64,000 nt of DNA, taken from positions 22,003,890-22,067,889 of the forward strand of contig NW_022145594.1 of the NCBI RefSeq assembly GCF_000002235.5, written 5' to 3'. Position numbers and translations under genes: made by a program. The DNA comes from Strongylocentrotus purpuratus (lineage: Eukaryota; Echinodermata; Echinoidea; Camarodonta; Strongylocentrotidae). The number at the start of each line of letters is the position of its first letter. The stretch's first letter is position 1. Below, piece after piece: positions 1 through 11,300 of the stretch. The notes below the pieces were generated by a model. The model did no database searches. It was given only the letters and a program-made list of their open reading frames with translations, and was not told where the DNA came from.

Positions 1-662
1 GCAGGTCAAGTTTTGGAGCGCTTTTCCGAATATGCTTTGTAGGCACTGCACCGACAGGAGCATGCATTTAAGCAAGCCAGGCGGCCATTGCATGTACGTG
101 TTTTCGATGTGCGTTTAAATAAAAAGAAGACGTAAAAGAATAAGGGTACACAAACAAGAGAAAAACAAATTGCAAAATAGAAGGAAAAATAATAATTAAA
201 AAAAAAAAAAAACACTATTATATTGAAAATATATCATCTAACATAGAAATTATATTTAAAAAAAAAAAATTTTAATAATATTTTCGTTAGCACATTATAT
301 CTATTAACAACCCTCCTCTTTTCCGTGAGTTTTCCACGGGTCCTGCTAGTTATTGATTTCAACCTGAACCGGAAACACGTTTATGATGACGTCATTTAAA
401 CGCGTTTAAAAATGATTGTGCATTTATGCTTCCCCAGAAACAGTCTTTTTGAGCAACGCCGATCCCAAACCCACGTTTTTGTGAGTTTACGATCGGCGAT
501 TAAGATCGCCGTTTATCAGTGATTCTACGAAAATGAGAAAGGATGGAACCGTGTTTTGAACTAAACGCGTAATAAAAGCCTCATTCTGGCCTGAAAAAGT
601 TGAGCATAAACGTACCCTTAGTCACACCTTTTCACATATATAGCTTGCACATTGCTGCGTTT
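1..662. other. No gene seen
   Basis: AT-rich sequence downstream of the minus-strand GTPase gene. Poly-A runs and a short GATCGGCGATT/AAGATCGCC inverted repeat near 491-512 are present. I see no credible coding segment or RNA gene. Confidence 0.5.
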
Positions 663-832
663 TTATGGCAAGCCGTTTTCAACATTTATTCCTATTTCTT
701 GATATCAAGAAATGAATTCTTGATATCAAGAAGTCGAATTCTTGATATATGAAGAATTACCATTGCTTCACAACAGAAAATCATTTTTTGATAACGAGAA
801 TACGTTTCTTGATATCAAGAAATAGGAATAAA

Positions 833-1618
833 CTTTTTGTGTATGAAATCAAGAGGAAGGACTCCCCTAATTGTATTTTTTGTTACAAAGAAAATTAGAC
901 AATAGTTCCTTTATTTTGTGAATGTGAGAAAGTAACACCACTTTGGAATGAATTATTAACCTTAATTTACCTCAAATTTGATCCAAAGTTTGATTTAACC
1001 AATTTTGAAAAGCTTTTTGGTACCCCATCTGACAAATTATTGTCCTATTTATTCCTGCTATTAAAATGTTTTATATACACCTGTACATTCAAGAGTAGTT
1101 TACCAACTAATATTGCATTTAAATCATTTGTCAAGACACATAAGGATTCTGGGTATTTCCTTGCAAAAAAAGAGAAACAAACTTTCAATCCATTAAAACC
1201 AAATGGAAATTCGATGTGAACTTTTTCTTATGTAGAATGTAATGTACATATAAGAAGTTATATGTTTATAGAATGTACATTAAATCTTTTTGTATCTTTG
1301 TTTGAACTTTGAAGTTTTTATGTAGATTCATAACAGTTTCTGACTATTCGTTGCCATCTCTTGCTCAAGGAATGCGCCGCAGGGGATTCGGGGAGCGGTC
1401 TTGATCCCTTTTCGCGGAAGTCGGCTCGTGTTTCCCCGAGCCCCCCGCGGCTGAATTAGGACATTAGCTTGACATTGTATTATCTTATGGTATAATTTAT
1501 TGCTGCTGTTTTTTGTTTTTTTTTTTTTAATTATTTTTTTAAAACTATTATTTCTCCTATGATTGTTTGTAAAAATATGATTATGAATGATCAATAATAC
1601 AAATGAATAAAAAGAAAA
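833..1618 (+). mobile_element. 5'-truncated Tx1/L1-like LINE 3' end with 15-bp TSD
   Basis: This insertion is flanked by identical copies of AGAAATAGGAATAAA at 818-832 and 1619-1633, a target-site duplication. The 5' part carries the C-terminal coding tail of a LINE. The 3' part is untranslated, has a GC-rich patch at 1369-1455, and ends in an A-rich tail. Extreme 5' truncation is normal for target-primed reverse transcription. Confidence 0.8.
842..1219 (+). pseudogene. LINE reverse-transcriptase C-terminal tail
   Basis: About 125 codons in one frame with a single internal TAG at 896-898, ending at TGA 1217-1219. The segment includes NCIFC followed by LFCECEKVTPLW, the Cys-rich C-terminal motif of Tx1/L1-type LINE ORF2 proteins. 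The histidine expected before the second cysteine pair is a proline here. The RT palm and endonuclease are absent, so it is dead. The Tx1/L1 assignment is from motif recognition only. Confidence 0.6.
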
Positions 1619-1771
1619 AGAAATAGGAATAAATGTTACAAACGGCTTGCCATAAGAACCTGCTCAATGAATTTGGAAATCCCCTAGTCTCAGTAATTTC
1701 AAGCCTAAACTTAAACATATCTGCTCAGTCAATACCCTCTAAGAACAAGTCAAGCCTTAGAAATTATACCG

Positions 1772-1945
1772 ACAGGCCTTTTTTTTGGGGGGGGGGGGAG
1801 TGGGGTATTTTGAACACGTGCCTAACGATCCAATATTCGCTCTTTTCCTCGATCTCCGCGTTCATGTTTTTCACTCTTCAATTTTCTTCTCTCTCTCTCT
1901 CTCTCTCTCCCTCTCTCTCTCTCTCTCTTTCTCTTTGTCCCCACC
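1772..1945. repeat. G run followed by (CT)n microsatellite
   Basis: A run of about 12 G at 1787-1798 and a CT-dinucleotide tract at about 1888-1936. Open frames across it are simple-sequence artefacts rich in Leu and Ser. Confidence 0.85.
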
Positions 1946-2015
1946 GCCTCTCTATTTTTCGTTCTATCTTGTTATGTAATTAGGCATACGTTAACATTGT
2001 GATATTTGCATTTGT

Positions 2016-2021
2016 TTTAAT
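2016..2021 (-). promoter_or_regulatory. Possible ATTAAA poly(A) signal of the GTPase gene
   Basis: The variant hexamer ATTAAA lies on the minus strand about 35 nt past the TAG stop at 2058-2056. It is a weak candidate: AT-rich sequence yields such hexamers by chance and no transcript evidence is available. Confidence 0.25.
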
Positions 2022-2055
2022 TATTATACTGTTATAACAATTTGGCTATCATGGT

Positions 2056-2350
2056 CTAACCTTCATGAAAATAACAGTCAGCAAGATCTTGTAATTTGGC
2101 AGCCACGAGCGCGTTCCTCAGTTCGATCCGTTCGTCTCCGCTGTATACACCTCTTCTCCATTCTTTCAGCATGTGATGAGTTCCATCACTGGTAACACGG
2201 TTGAACTTCACATTGGTCATGAGCGCTCTCTGTATATCACCCTGTATGATCCCTAGCTGACCCCCAAGGCTATCGATCTTGGCTTCATCATAAAGATCAT
2301 CGGCTATATGCTTCAGTATTGCTGCCAACTCGTCATTTGGTTGTTTTTCT
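2056..2350 (-). CDS. GTPase gene exon 6: C-terminal Death-superfamily domain
   Basis: The last exon follows acceptor ATATGTTACAG and ends at TAG 2058-2056. The frame gives ELAAILKHIADDLYDEAKID, then LGIIQGDIQRAL, a GTHHMLKEWRRG helix and RNALVAAKLQDLADCYF. The spacing of conserved hydrophobics, the LGI..xDI pattern and the mLxxW helix match the six-helix Death domain. Entering at the first AG (exon from 2350) leaves one base and does not match exon 5; entering at the next AG (exon from 2348) leaves two and matches, giving Glu-Lys-Gln-Pro. An unrecognised exon in the 12.4-kb intron is the alternative. Association with exons 1-5 is therefore likely but not proven. Confidence 0.68.
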
Positions 2351-5300
2351 CTGTAACATATGAAATGAAGAATGAATGAATAAGTATATAACTTGATGTA
2401 AGTGTAACATTTTTCACGTTTATGTAAATTATGAAAACGTGATTAGGTGTAGGGAGTTGGAGACCCTTAGAAGGCGCGGATCTACGGGGGGGGGTTAGGG
2501 GGTTTAAACCCCCCCCCCCCTTGGGCGGCCCAAAAAAAAAAAAAAGAACGCACGCTGGAGAGAAACCCTTTCAAGTGCAAATATTGTGAGAAGATATTCA
2601 ACTCATCTGGTAACTTAACCAAACACATGATAACTCTGGATATAACTGTGTATTAAACTGTTACTTGATTTAAAAAGACGTTATCATGCACTGCTTTTTA
2701 TGGTCTCCATTGTGTTAATAGATGCCAGGAAAACATCACTTACGGGGTTCAAATAAACACCCCAAAAAAAATCGGCTCGCTACTTCGCGGCTCGTGGACG
2801 ATGCTCTGCATCGTCATTATTTTGGTTAACCCCCCCCCCCCCCCTTAGCAAAAAGCTAGATCCGCCCCTGCTTAGGCACATTTGTTTAATTTACATAAAC
2901 ATGAACAATGTTACACATACAGAAAGTTTTGTATTCTCTTCAGTAACTTCTTCTCTTTATTTGGTAACAAAATTGTGGTCATGATGTAACTGATTAATAA
3001 GATAACAATAATTAACTAGACCTGCAATCGTGGCACAACGATATGCGTGCAATGACGGGCGATTCGGCACTAACGGTCGTCTATACTAACATAATCATAA
3101 ACAGTATAATATGGGGTCTAAAATACTCCCTTGACAAATGATAAAAAACATTTGAAGAAAAATATAGATCGTTCTGGGGGCTAAAAGCGTGAATCCGATT
3201 TGCCCCATAGACAATGCGTGTAATGCATGGGCGGAAAACGTACATGATCTGTATTATGACCGGATTTAAATTGTTTTTTCTCTCTCTCTTTATGTCTTGT
3301 TATGGGCCGTATTTGGTATTATTGGAAAGAGAATTTCATGGCGGTTATTGTAACCCACTTTATTTTTTGCTATGATAATCCTATCGAAACACGTGATGCA
3401 AAAAAGATTTATAGGACAAAATGGCGTCTTGAATGACCCACTTGACCAATTTTAAAAATCCGGCTTCTTGTGCCCTGCGTATTGCAACTCGGAATGTCAC
3501 TGCAAATTTTCAAGGAAAAAAAAAAGAACGTTTAGGGGGCGAAAAGCAGTTTGAAAAAAATGACGTCATAGCCGATACTGTTATAATCGGGCGGAAACTC
3601 GGCGGAATTCGTATAGTGACCCTTGTTCAAATACGATTTACTCTAAATTTTCTGTGTGAACATGTAGCATACTTGGTATCATTCGAAAGGGCACTTTATT
3701 GCGGTCAGTTTGACACCATTGTCATCTGTGCGCAATGTACTGCACGCATGAAACACGCTAATACGTAATGCATAGTAAATTCATCATTTTTAGCGATAAC
3801 TTTACGCTGACGTAATCGAATTTTACTTAACTTAGCAGACAGTTGTCACGTAAATGGAAACATGTGTTCGCTAAGTTTCATTGACGTAGGCATAAGGATC
3901 AAGTTGAAGTTATTTATCAATTTTCTTGAAAACTGCATATTTGGAGGGCATTTTTCGCAAAGTTGGTCGATGTTAGGGTATATAATTTTGTTTATGGCTG
4001 GAAAGGGCATATGTTGAAGTATCTTAATCCCCAAAAGGGTACGGGTTTGCCAAGACACAATAGAAAGAAAGAAAGCCAATTCCCAGAATTTTAGAGGGCG
4101 CTATTTATTTTATGCATAGCCATTTGAGTGTGAAATTTGGCATGGCTATGTGCAATTATAAAATAAACAAACTGCAAGAAAATGAGACGAAACGAAATGG
4201 GTAAAAAAAAGTTATTGCAATTTTAGATTTTTAGGGGTCAATTTTTCAAGAATTCGAGAGATTTTTGACGGAGTCGGTTTCAGATTTGAATTTTGAGTGC
4301 GAAGATGGCATTTTGAAGGTCAGGTTTTTCTTGCATATGAAAGAACATCTCTTAGACTATGTAGAGGAATTTATTAGAAGTTTGTAGGATCTAGGATAGT
4401 GGAGATAGGAAGGATGATAGAAAGGCCATAAAATGGACCAGAAATGGACAAAATGGCGCCTGGACGGTTACGCATGAATGATTTCAGAAAATGAAAAAAC
4501 ACAAATTTGAAAGAAAATGGACATGAGGAAAGCACCTAACTAGGAATAACAAGCACTATGTACAAAACGAATGCGATTTCCTGACGAGAAGAAGAATATT
4601 AATGGGGAAGAAGGTGAACAAAAACAAGGCAATGACGATATTCGTCATTGCAATGTCGTCATCACCAAAGGTCTCCCATTACCTACATGTGAATGTAATA
4701 AGGGACAGTTATAAATCAAGACATTGTAAGTACAATTTGAATGAAAATGGAATTGTTATAGTTAGTTCAAACACTTTGTGAAAGAGATATATGCAGCCAA
4801 TGAACTTGCTGTAATTTTGAAACGATTTTTTAAAAAATGTGGCCTACTTGGGATACTCCCAAAAACCTGTTTTGTATACAAACAAAGGCTTACAGTCTAT
4901 AAAAACCAGCTCGCTGATCTCACATTTGTATTCATACTATCCAGAAACCCCGTGAGTCTTCTCATTTTATAATACATCCCAAGTTGGCCACCCAATATTC
5001 AAATGTGCATCTTCTTTTATTATATTCATATATCAAATTGAAATCCAACTACATTGTACCACATACACCCCTTTTTTTTCCTTCTCTCTCTCTCTCTCTT
5101 TCCCCCTTTACCAATATTTGTTCCACCATATTCGTATTATTATGTATCCATTGAGGGTAGTCAAGCTATCAAGCTTTGCTTACTTTGTCAACCCTCCTGT
5201 TTGATTTATTCGATTAGTTACTTTATTCGACATTATATTCTTTTGAAATGTGTAAAATTTGCAATGTTTTGTTTGTTATATATTGTAATAGGGCAAAAGA

Positions 5301-8300
5301 AAAAGAAAATCAAACAGAAATGAATAAATGAAATGTGGCCAAAAATATTTATGTACGTGGACAATTAACCAACCAGCATTGGGTCATTGACTGTCCTCGG
5401 CATGCTCGACATTCACAACAAACGACCCCCATCTTGGACCTGGTGTCCCCAATGTGCATTGCAACACCCATTCACAACACACAAAATGGCCATAAGTTTT
5501 CTGTGATGGTTGGCATACTTCATAAACTTCCTTTTAAAACTACTTGTTAAGAGCCACCTCTAAATATCTGCATACACCACAACATTCAGTGAAAATTGGG
5601 TTTTATATCAGAGCAAAATGTTACTTACATTGGTCAATTTTGTCAATTTTCTCGGAGAAAGAACGCATTTTAGTCTTCAAAATGAATTTGATATATGCAG
5701 TACTTGTAAAGGCCACAAATGGCTCTACAGCAATATTGAAGCCAACACGGACAGACAGTGATGTGTTCAAGCTTGGTGGTCTCCAATTCCCTGCGGTCTC
5801 CAATTCTCTACACCTATCCTACCCTAATTCTTTAAAATTATGATTTATGTGGATGCCCCTGTGGATGCATTGTAAGCACTAGCATATTTAGCCCCTAAAA
5901 CACTTCTGCTTTCGAGAAATCGAATAATAAACAAATTTGTACCGGCGCTCCCGGTAAATTTCAAATATTTCAAATTAAATAGCGCCTAATACCATTCCAT
6001 GGTAGCTGCGACCATGAAAATCTCATAATATGCAGTTGTGATATATGATTTCCAAATGGGAATAGCAAATCGGTCGATTGTAGTCAAGAAACATTGTTTT
6101 ACAGCTAAAGTAATATCAGTCTTTGGAGGAAGCTATACAACGTAATGAGTTTATCATTTATAATATCATTTCTTTAAACTCGATTTCAATTGCGACAACA
6201 ACAATTGGATTTTGTAAAGTCGCATATGCTTCCAATATGTACATTTGAACCAAATTCATGACCCCGTACCAAAACTGTGTATGTCCTTTAAGTTTAGATG
6301 TTTGTTGTTGTTGTAGCGGAACATAAATCTAACTGGAAAAGGTTTGTCTTTTACTTTTATCAATTATAAAATGAAACAAAAGAGTTTTTCAGTGTGGGCA
6401 CGTAGTTTGAGGTCGAACAAATTCTTAACATTTTCTTTTGAGGCCATAATATTTCAATTAAAAGGAACTAATGAGTTTAACTCCTAGCCAGGATACTAAC
6501 TTTTAAATAAGGTAAATACGACCTTGGTAAAGCGTAACAAGGGAGATAAAGGGATTGGAACATTTAAGTTTGTTACTTAACGTGAATCTATTTCACAAAT
6601 AGAATTCACATGATTTTCCATGTCGGGCTGTTGTAGAAATTAACACCTTGAAGTTTAATGCAGGAGACATTTTCAAGAGGAATACTATCAAAAACTATGT
6701 TGCCAGCAAGATATCTTTTTAGTTTCTAAATGTCATAAATTTACTTCATTTTTGAAGGGGGTTGGTGTAAAATACTGCCAACCCACACTTTTATGAAAAG
6801 TTAGTTACACACATTTTCATAATCTTTAATCATTATTCTACATCATGAATTAACAATTAATTTGAAATCGTCTAATAGGTCAATAACATAAGCACGTTTT
6901 CACCCCGAAATAAAGTAGCTACTTTCTATGGTTAAAAAGTGCAAAGTCACATAGTTCAACGTGGCGGAGGAACGTGAATTTACTGACAATGAATTTAAGG
7001 TATCACCAGATGCGTTGCGGATTCAGATTCACCTGAACGAAGTAAGGATATTGTAAGTTAAGCATATATTATATAGAAAGTTACATATTCATTATATATT
7101 TGAATGCCTATTAGGATAGCATTTTTTTTCCCGCTATTTATATGCAAACAATTTCTCTTTTTATAAATAGTATAATGATTGTTAGAATTACAAAAAAATC
7201 CTCATCATAGTCAGCTTTAACAATCAATAGTGAGATTAGATGCTGCTTGTAAGTGTCGGCTTGCATGGTGATGTAGGTATACAGTAGGCTTTAGGGTGCA
7301 CCATGTGAGGGAGAGAGAGAGAGGATTGAGGAGTTCTGATAAAGGATTCTCGGTAATCTTTCTTGGGGGTGTGTAGTCCTGAAAACCACTGTTTGTGTAG
7401 TCTTGAACAAGACTGTTGGTTATCTTTCTTAGCTTATAGTTCTAAGGAGAACTAAAGCACTTGGAGAGGATGAGTGGCGGAAGTGGCTTGACGTTTCGAA
7501 CAGGTTGACTATCCGTCGTCAGGAGTGGAGAATAGGGACTTTTAGATTCGCACGAAGACAATGGGGATTGCTACGATCGACGTCCTTTTAATGCACTGCC
7601 TTGAATGGACGTCACACGTATCAGTCCAGCAAATCTAAAAGTCCCTAATAGCTGGCGTACGTGAGCTTAAGTTACCTGGGTGCGAACGTCGGGGAAAAAT
7701 GCATGACCGCGTGGGCTTAAGTCACCGGGGAGTGGACATGGATGGTCTGCTCGTCCGTCTGACTGTCCGTCTGGAGTCTCCGGGTTGCGGACTTAGGAGA
7801 GTTTCGAATCCATGAGTGGGGTGTGCTGTCCTGTTTCCAGATTTCTCCCCGTTGGAAAAGTCTACATTGGTGAAACGGGGAGAAATCTGGCAACAAGACT
7901 GAAGGAGCACAGAACCAGCTTCAGACTCAGCGATTGGGATAAGTCCGCCATTGTCAAACACGCCCAGCAACTCCAACACACCATCGAATGGTATAACAGT
8001 CATCTCATCTCCATAATGAGGCACTGGCATACACGCCGAATCCGAGAAGTCATCGAAATTCACCGCCAAAACACCCGCCGTGCCCCAAGACTCAGGATTA
8101 TACATCAACGACATCTGGAAACCCCTCATCAACATGTACCCGGTCACTCCTCCTCTACCACCGCCTCCACCACCGCCCTCACCACACCCACAGACACCCT
8201 TACATCAACCAACGCCACCCGCCGAACCCTCAAAGCAGCCGCCAGCCTCACAGCTAGAATGCACAGCAGACGACAGCAGACTACAACGCCGCCTACGTCG

Positions 8301-11300
8301 GGGGCACACACAGCGTCTCGCCGACAGCACACCCCACTCATGGATTTGAAACTCTCCTGTATAATAGTAAGATTATTTTAATATAAAAGAAATGTCTAAT
8401 CAAGTTAGTTCCATTCATCGAACAAGATTTTGAAAGTTAATTTGTGGGATATGATAATGATACTCAAAATGTAAATTATATAGCGCCAAATCCACTCTGT
8501 TGAGTGCTTGAGGCGCATGTAGAAATAATTAAGATTTAAACAGGAGCGTATTTACATAACGTTTATAGGAATCAGAGATTATACAATTGTTCATGTCTTC
8601 AGGCTATTCCATAAAGTAGGACAGGCGTGAGCAAAGGATCTTTCTCCCCCAAATGTTTGCATATAGAGTGCATATACAACATAATATTCGCAACTTTGGT
8701 AGTTCATACGAAAGAGGTTATAACCTGTGTTGCGTTTAATCTTATTGCATGGTTAAGGGAAAGTAATGCCTGTCTAATGATGCCATACATGTATTCATAA
8801 TTCATGTCCACAATGTACTATGCTTTTCAGGGAAACTAACTTATCAGTAAATGAACGCATGGTGGAACTATAAAGATTTATACTTTCCGGTGTACACAAT
8901 TGGTTATAATAAATAAACTTGTTAGCACGGCAATAGGACCATAATTGTTTACATTATTTTAGTCACCCTTTTTTAAATCGGTTTAACTTATGCCAATGTC
9001 GTGTTATCATGTACGAAGCCACTCCAAAGGGATGAAATAGTAACATGAACTAGGGGTCGATAATGTCCTAAAGTATGGTGTTTTCAAGAAGATGACTATC
9101 TGTGCCATCCGATACAGAAAATCGTTGTCTTTTAAATGAGCTAAAATTTCAGTAACCTCGATTGCCTACCAACGTTGTTAGCATTACATTTTATTTCGGA
9201 ATCCACTTTTTTTTTCTTTCTTTTTTCTTTTTTGGTGGGGGGGGGGGGGGTCTGTGTACCAAAATAAATGGCTCACCTGGCCTGCGAGCGCTCGATCGAG
9301 TGCCCCGCTTTTATACAAAGTAACCGGAAGTGGGCAAGCAAAAACGCCACATATATCGATGAAATGCTTCGAAGAAGAAGAAACAAATCTTCATTCCTTT
9401 CATTTAATTTGTCATCACGAATTCATGATTTATTTTTAAATAACAGGAAGGAGTAAAGACGTAGGGAATGACGACGTAGCACGTACATGTTTGGCTTAGA
9501 GCATTACAGAGTCCTCACAGGTTCTTAAGTTATTTTAGCAGTGAAATGTCCTAATTACCCAACCCTGTTTGAAGTTAATATCGTCTGGGTATCGAATAGA
9601 TTACTGCAATTTTTTGAGAGACTTGGTATTTTTGTTGCAGACACTGCCATTGTACAAATATTGATTGGTAGGTTATGTAAAGTAACATTCTCTCGAATAC
9701 TAAATGCATTTTCCCAAGGGTTATACAATGTTCAAAATATGATCATTGGGGAAATATTACTCTCTTGCTGCCCAACAAATGTTATATTACACACCCTACA
9801 AGTCCATATATGTTAGTATATCCTGCATCAAAAAAGTATGGTTTGTTATTTCATTTCATTTCATTTCAGTTTTATTTTTTCATTTCCAACAAAATACAAT
9901 ACACAATAACGAATACAATGTAAAATGTATACAAAATATAGTTACATTTGTAATTAACAAATCTTAATAATAATTTATACATTTTAGGAAGACAAAAAAT
10001 GAATTTTAAAATTAAACTGCATTTATATTCTGAGGAAATGGAGAGGTCCACTGAAAAGCAGAGCTTGTAAATTGTGGACCCCTCAGATAATAATGAGTGT
10101 GAAAAAATATGGAATACATAATCAATGAAAGAAGAATAGTGGCCAGCAGAGAACATTTATTAAAACACGTAATGACTGTAAACAAGAAGATGTAACAAAT
10201 TTTACATGACGAAGAAAGAACAGAAAAAAGAAGGAGAAAAAAAAGGAAAAAAAATGTGGGCTGCGTTTGGAGGGAAGGAGAGGAGAGAAAGGAAAAGTTG
10301 TAGAGATCGAGCACGAAATAGGGAGCGCACAAAATCCTTGAAATAGCTGAAACGAAATGAGCAAGAACATGATGGCAAGTAGTTTTTTTTTTAGATGGGC
10401 TGAAGAAAAGAGGGAAAGAAAACAAAATTGGGAAGGAGATGTTCTATCACAATAAATTTCTAAATATTATAAGATTGTAATAAGGAAAATGTTTACTTTT
10501 TTTAAAAGTTATTAGTGAAGGGGAAGTTTTCAAATCGTTATGCAGAGTATTCCAAAATTTAGTGCCTTCAAACAAGAACGTGTTCTGTGCAGAACATTTT
10601 CTCAAAAGAGGTAAGTGAAACTCATCGGATTGTCGAGTGGGGTATCTATGAACAGCATGGTTTTTAAGAAACATATCATTAAACACAGAGGGCAGTATAC
10701 CATTATTGTAATTAAACATAAATTGACCGAGCTGAAATAAGTACAAATCCTTAATTTTTAAGATGTTATTTAAAAAAAACAGAGGATCAGTTTGGGAGCG
10801 TATTGGGGCATTACAGATAATACGAATAACTCTATTTTGCAGCAATAGAACTCTTTCCAACAATGTATGATGTGTATTGCCCCAAACTAGAAGACCGTAA
10901 TTCAAATAAGGCAAGATCAATGAAGAATACAGCATAAGTAATGATGATTGTGGTAAGTACAATTTTAGTCTATTAATAACACCAATATTGCGCGAAATGA
11001 TTTTACAAATATTATCAATGTGTGGTTTCCAAGAAAGTTTATCATCGACTGTTATACCCAAGAATGTGGTAAGAGGGACATGTTTCAAAGGGGTATTGTC
11101 AAAAATAATGTCAGAGGGTAATGAATCCAAAGAGTTACTAAATAGCATGTAGTTTGTTTTCTGGAGATTAAGTGACAATTTATTTGCTTGTATCCATTGC
11201 AATATATTTAATAACTCGGCATTGATTTTATCAACCAGGACGTTTTGATTTTTGTGTGAAAAAAATAAATTAGTATCATCTGCAAATAAAATAAACGACA

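Larger units (their letters stand above)
663..1655. mobile_element. Palindromic MITE-like element, split by a LINE insertion
   Basis: The ends are inverted repeats of about 40-50 bp starting TTATGGCAAGCCGTT (left at 663, right ending at 1655). Inside are several copies of the palindrome CTTGATATCAAG. A 786-bp LINE fragment (833-1618) has landed in the right arm and duplicated 15 bp. Without it the element would be only about 190 bp and almost wholly palindromic. No transposase is present. The superfamily was not identified. Confidence 0.7.
2391..2990. repeat. Inverted repeat pair of a dispersed family
   Basis: Positions 2391-2440 and the reverse complement of 2871-2960 share GTGTAACATT and CATGTTTATGTAAATTA-type sequence, forming divergent inverted arms of about 50-90 bp. 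A third copy lies at 27775-27890. Between the arms is a poly-C/poly-G element. Confidence 0.6.
7306..8352 (+). mobile_element. Penelope-like element remnant with inverted 5' arm
   Basis: The right part encodes a GIY-YIG endonuclease on the plus strand. The left part is an inverted, internally deleted copy of the element's 3' end: 7801-7832 is the reverse complement of about 8321-8352 (both contain CCATGAGTGGGGTGTGCTGTC in one strand or the other), and 7839-7855 pairs with 7875-7892. The left arm also carries a hammerhead-like core. Inverted, truncated arms are usual for Penelope-like elements. No RT domain is left. Confidence 0.7.

Noticed and set aside
3433..3768. 111-codon plus-strand frame
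   Set aside because: No domain, lies in internally duplicated intronic sequence and has no coding-like composition.
10012..10425. Phe/Leu/Ser-rich minus-strand frame
   Set aside because: It is the 3' UTR of the LINE at 9849-13110 with T-rich runs.
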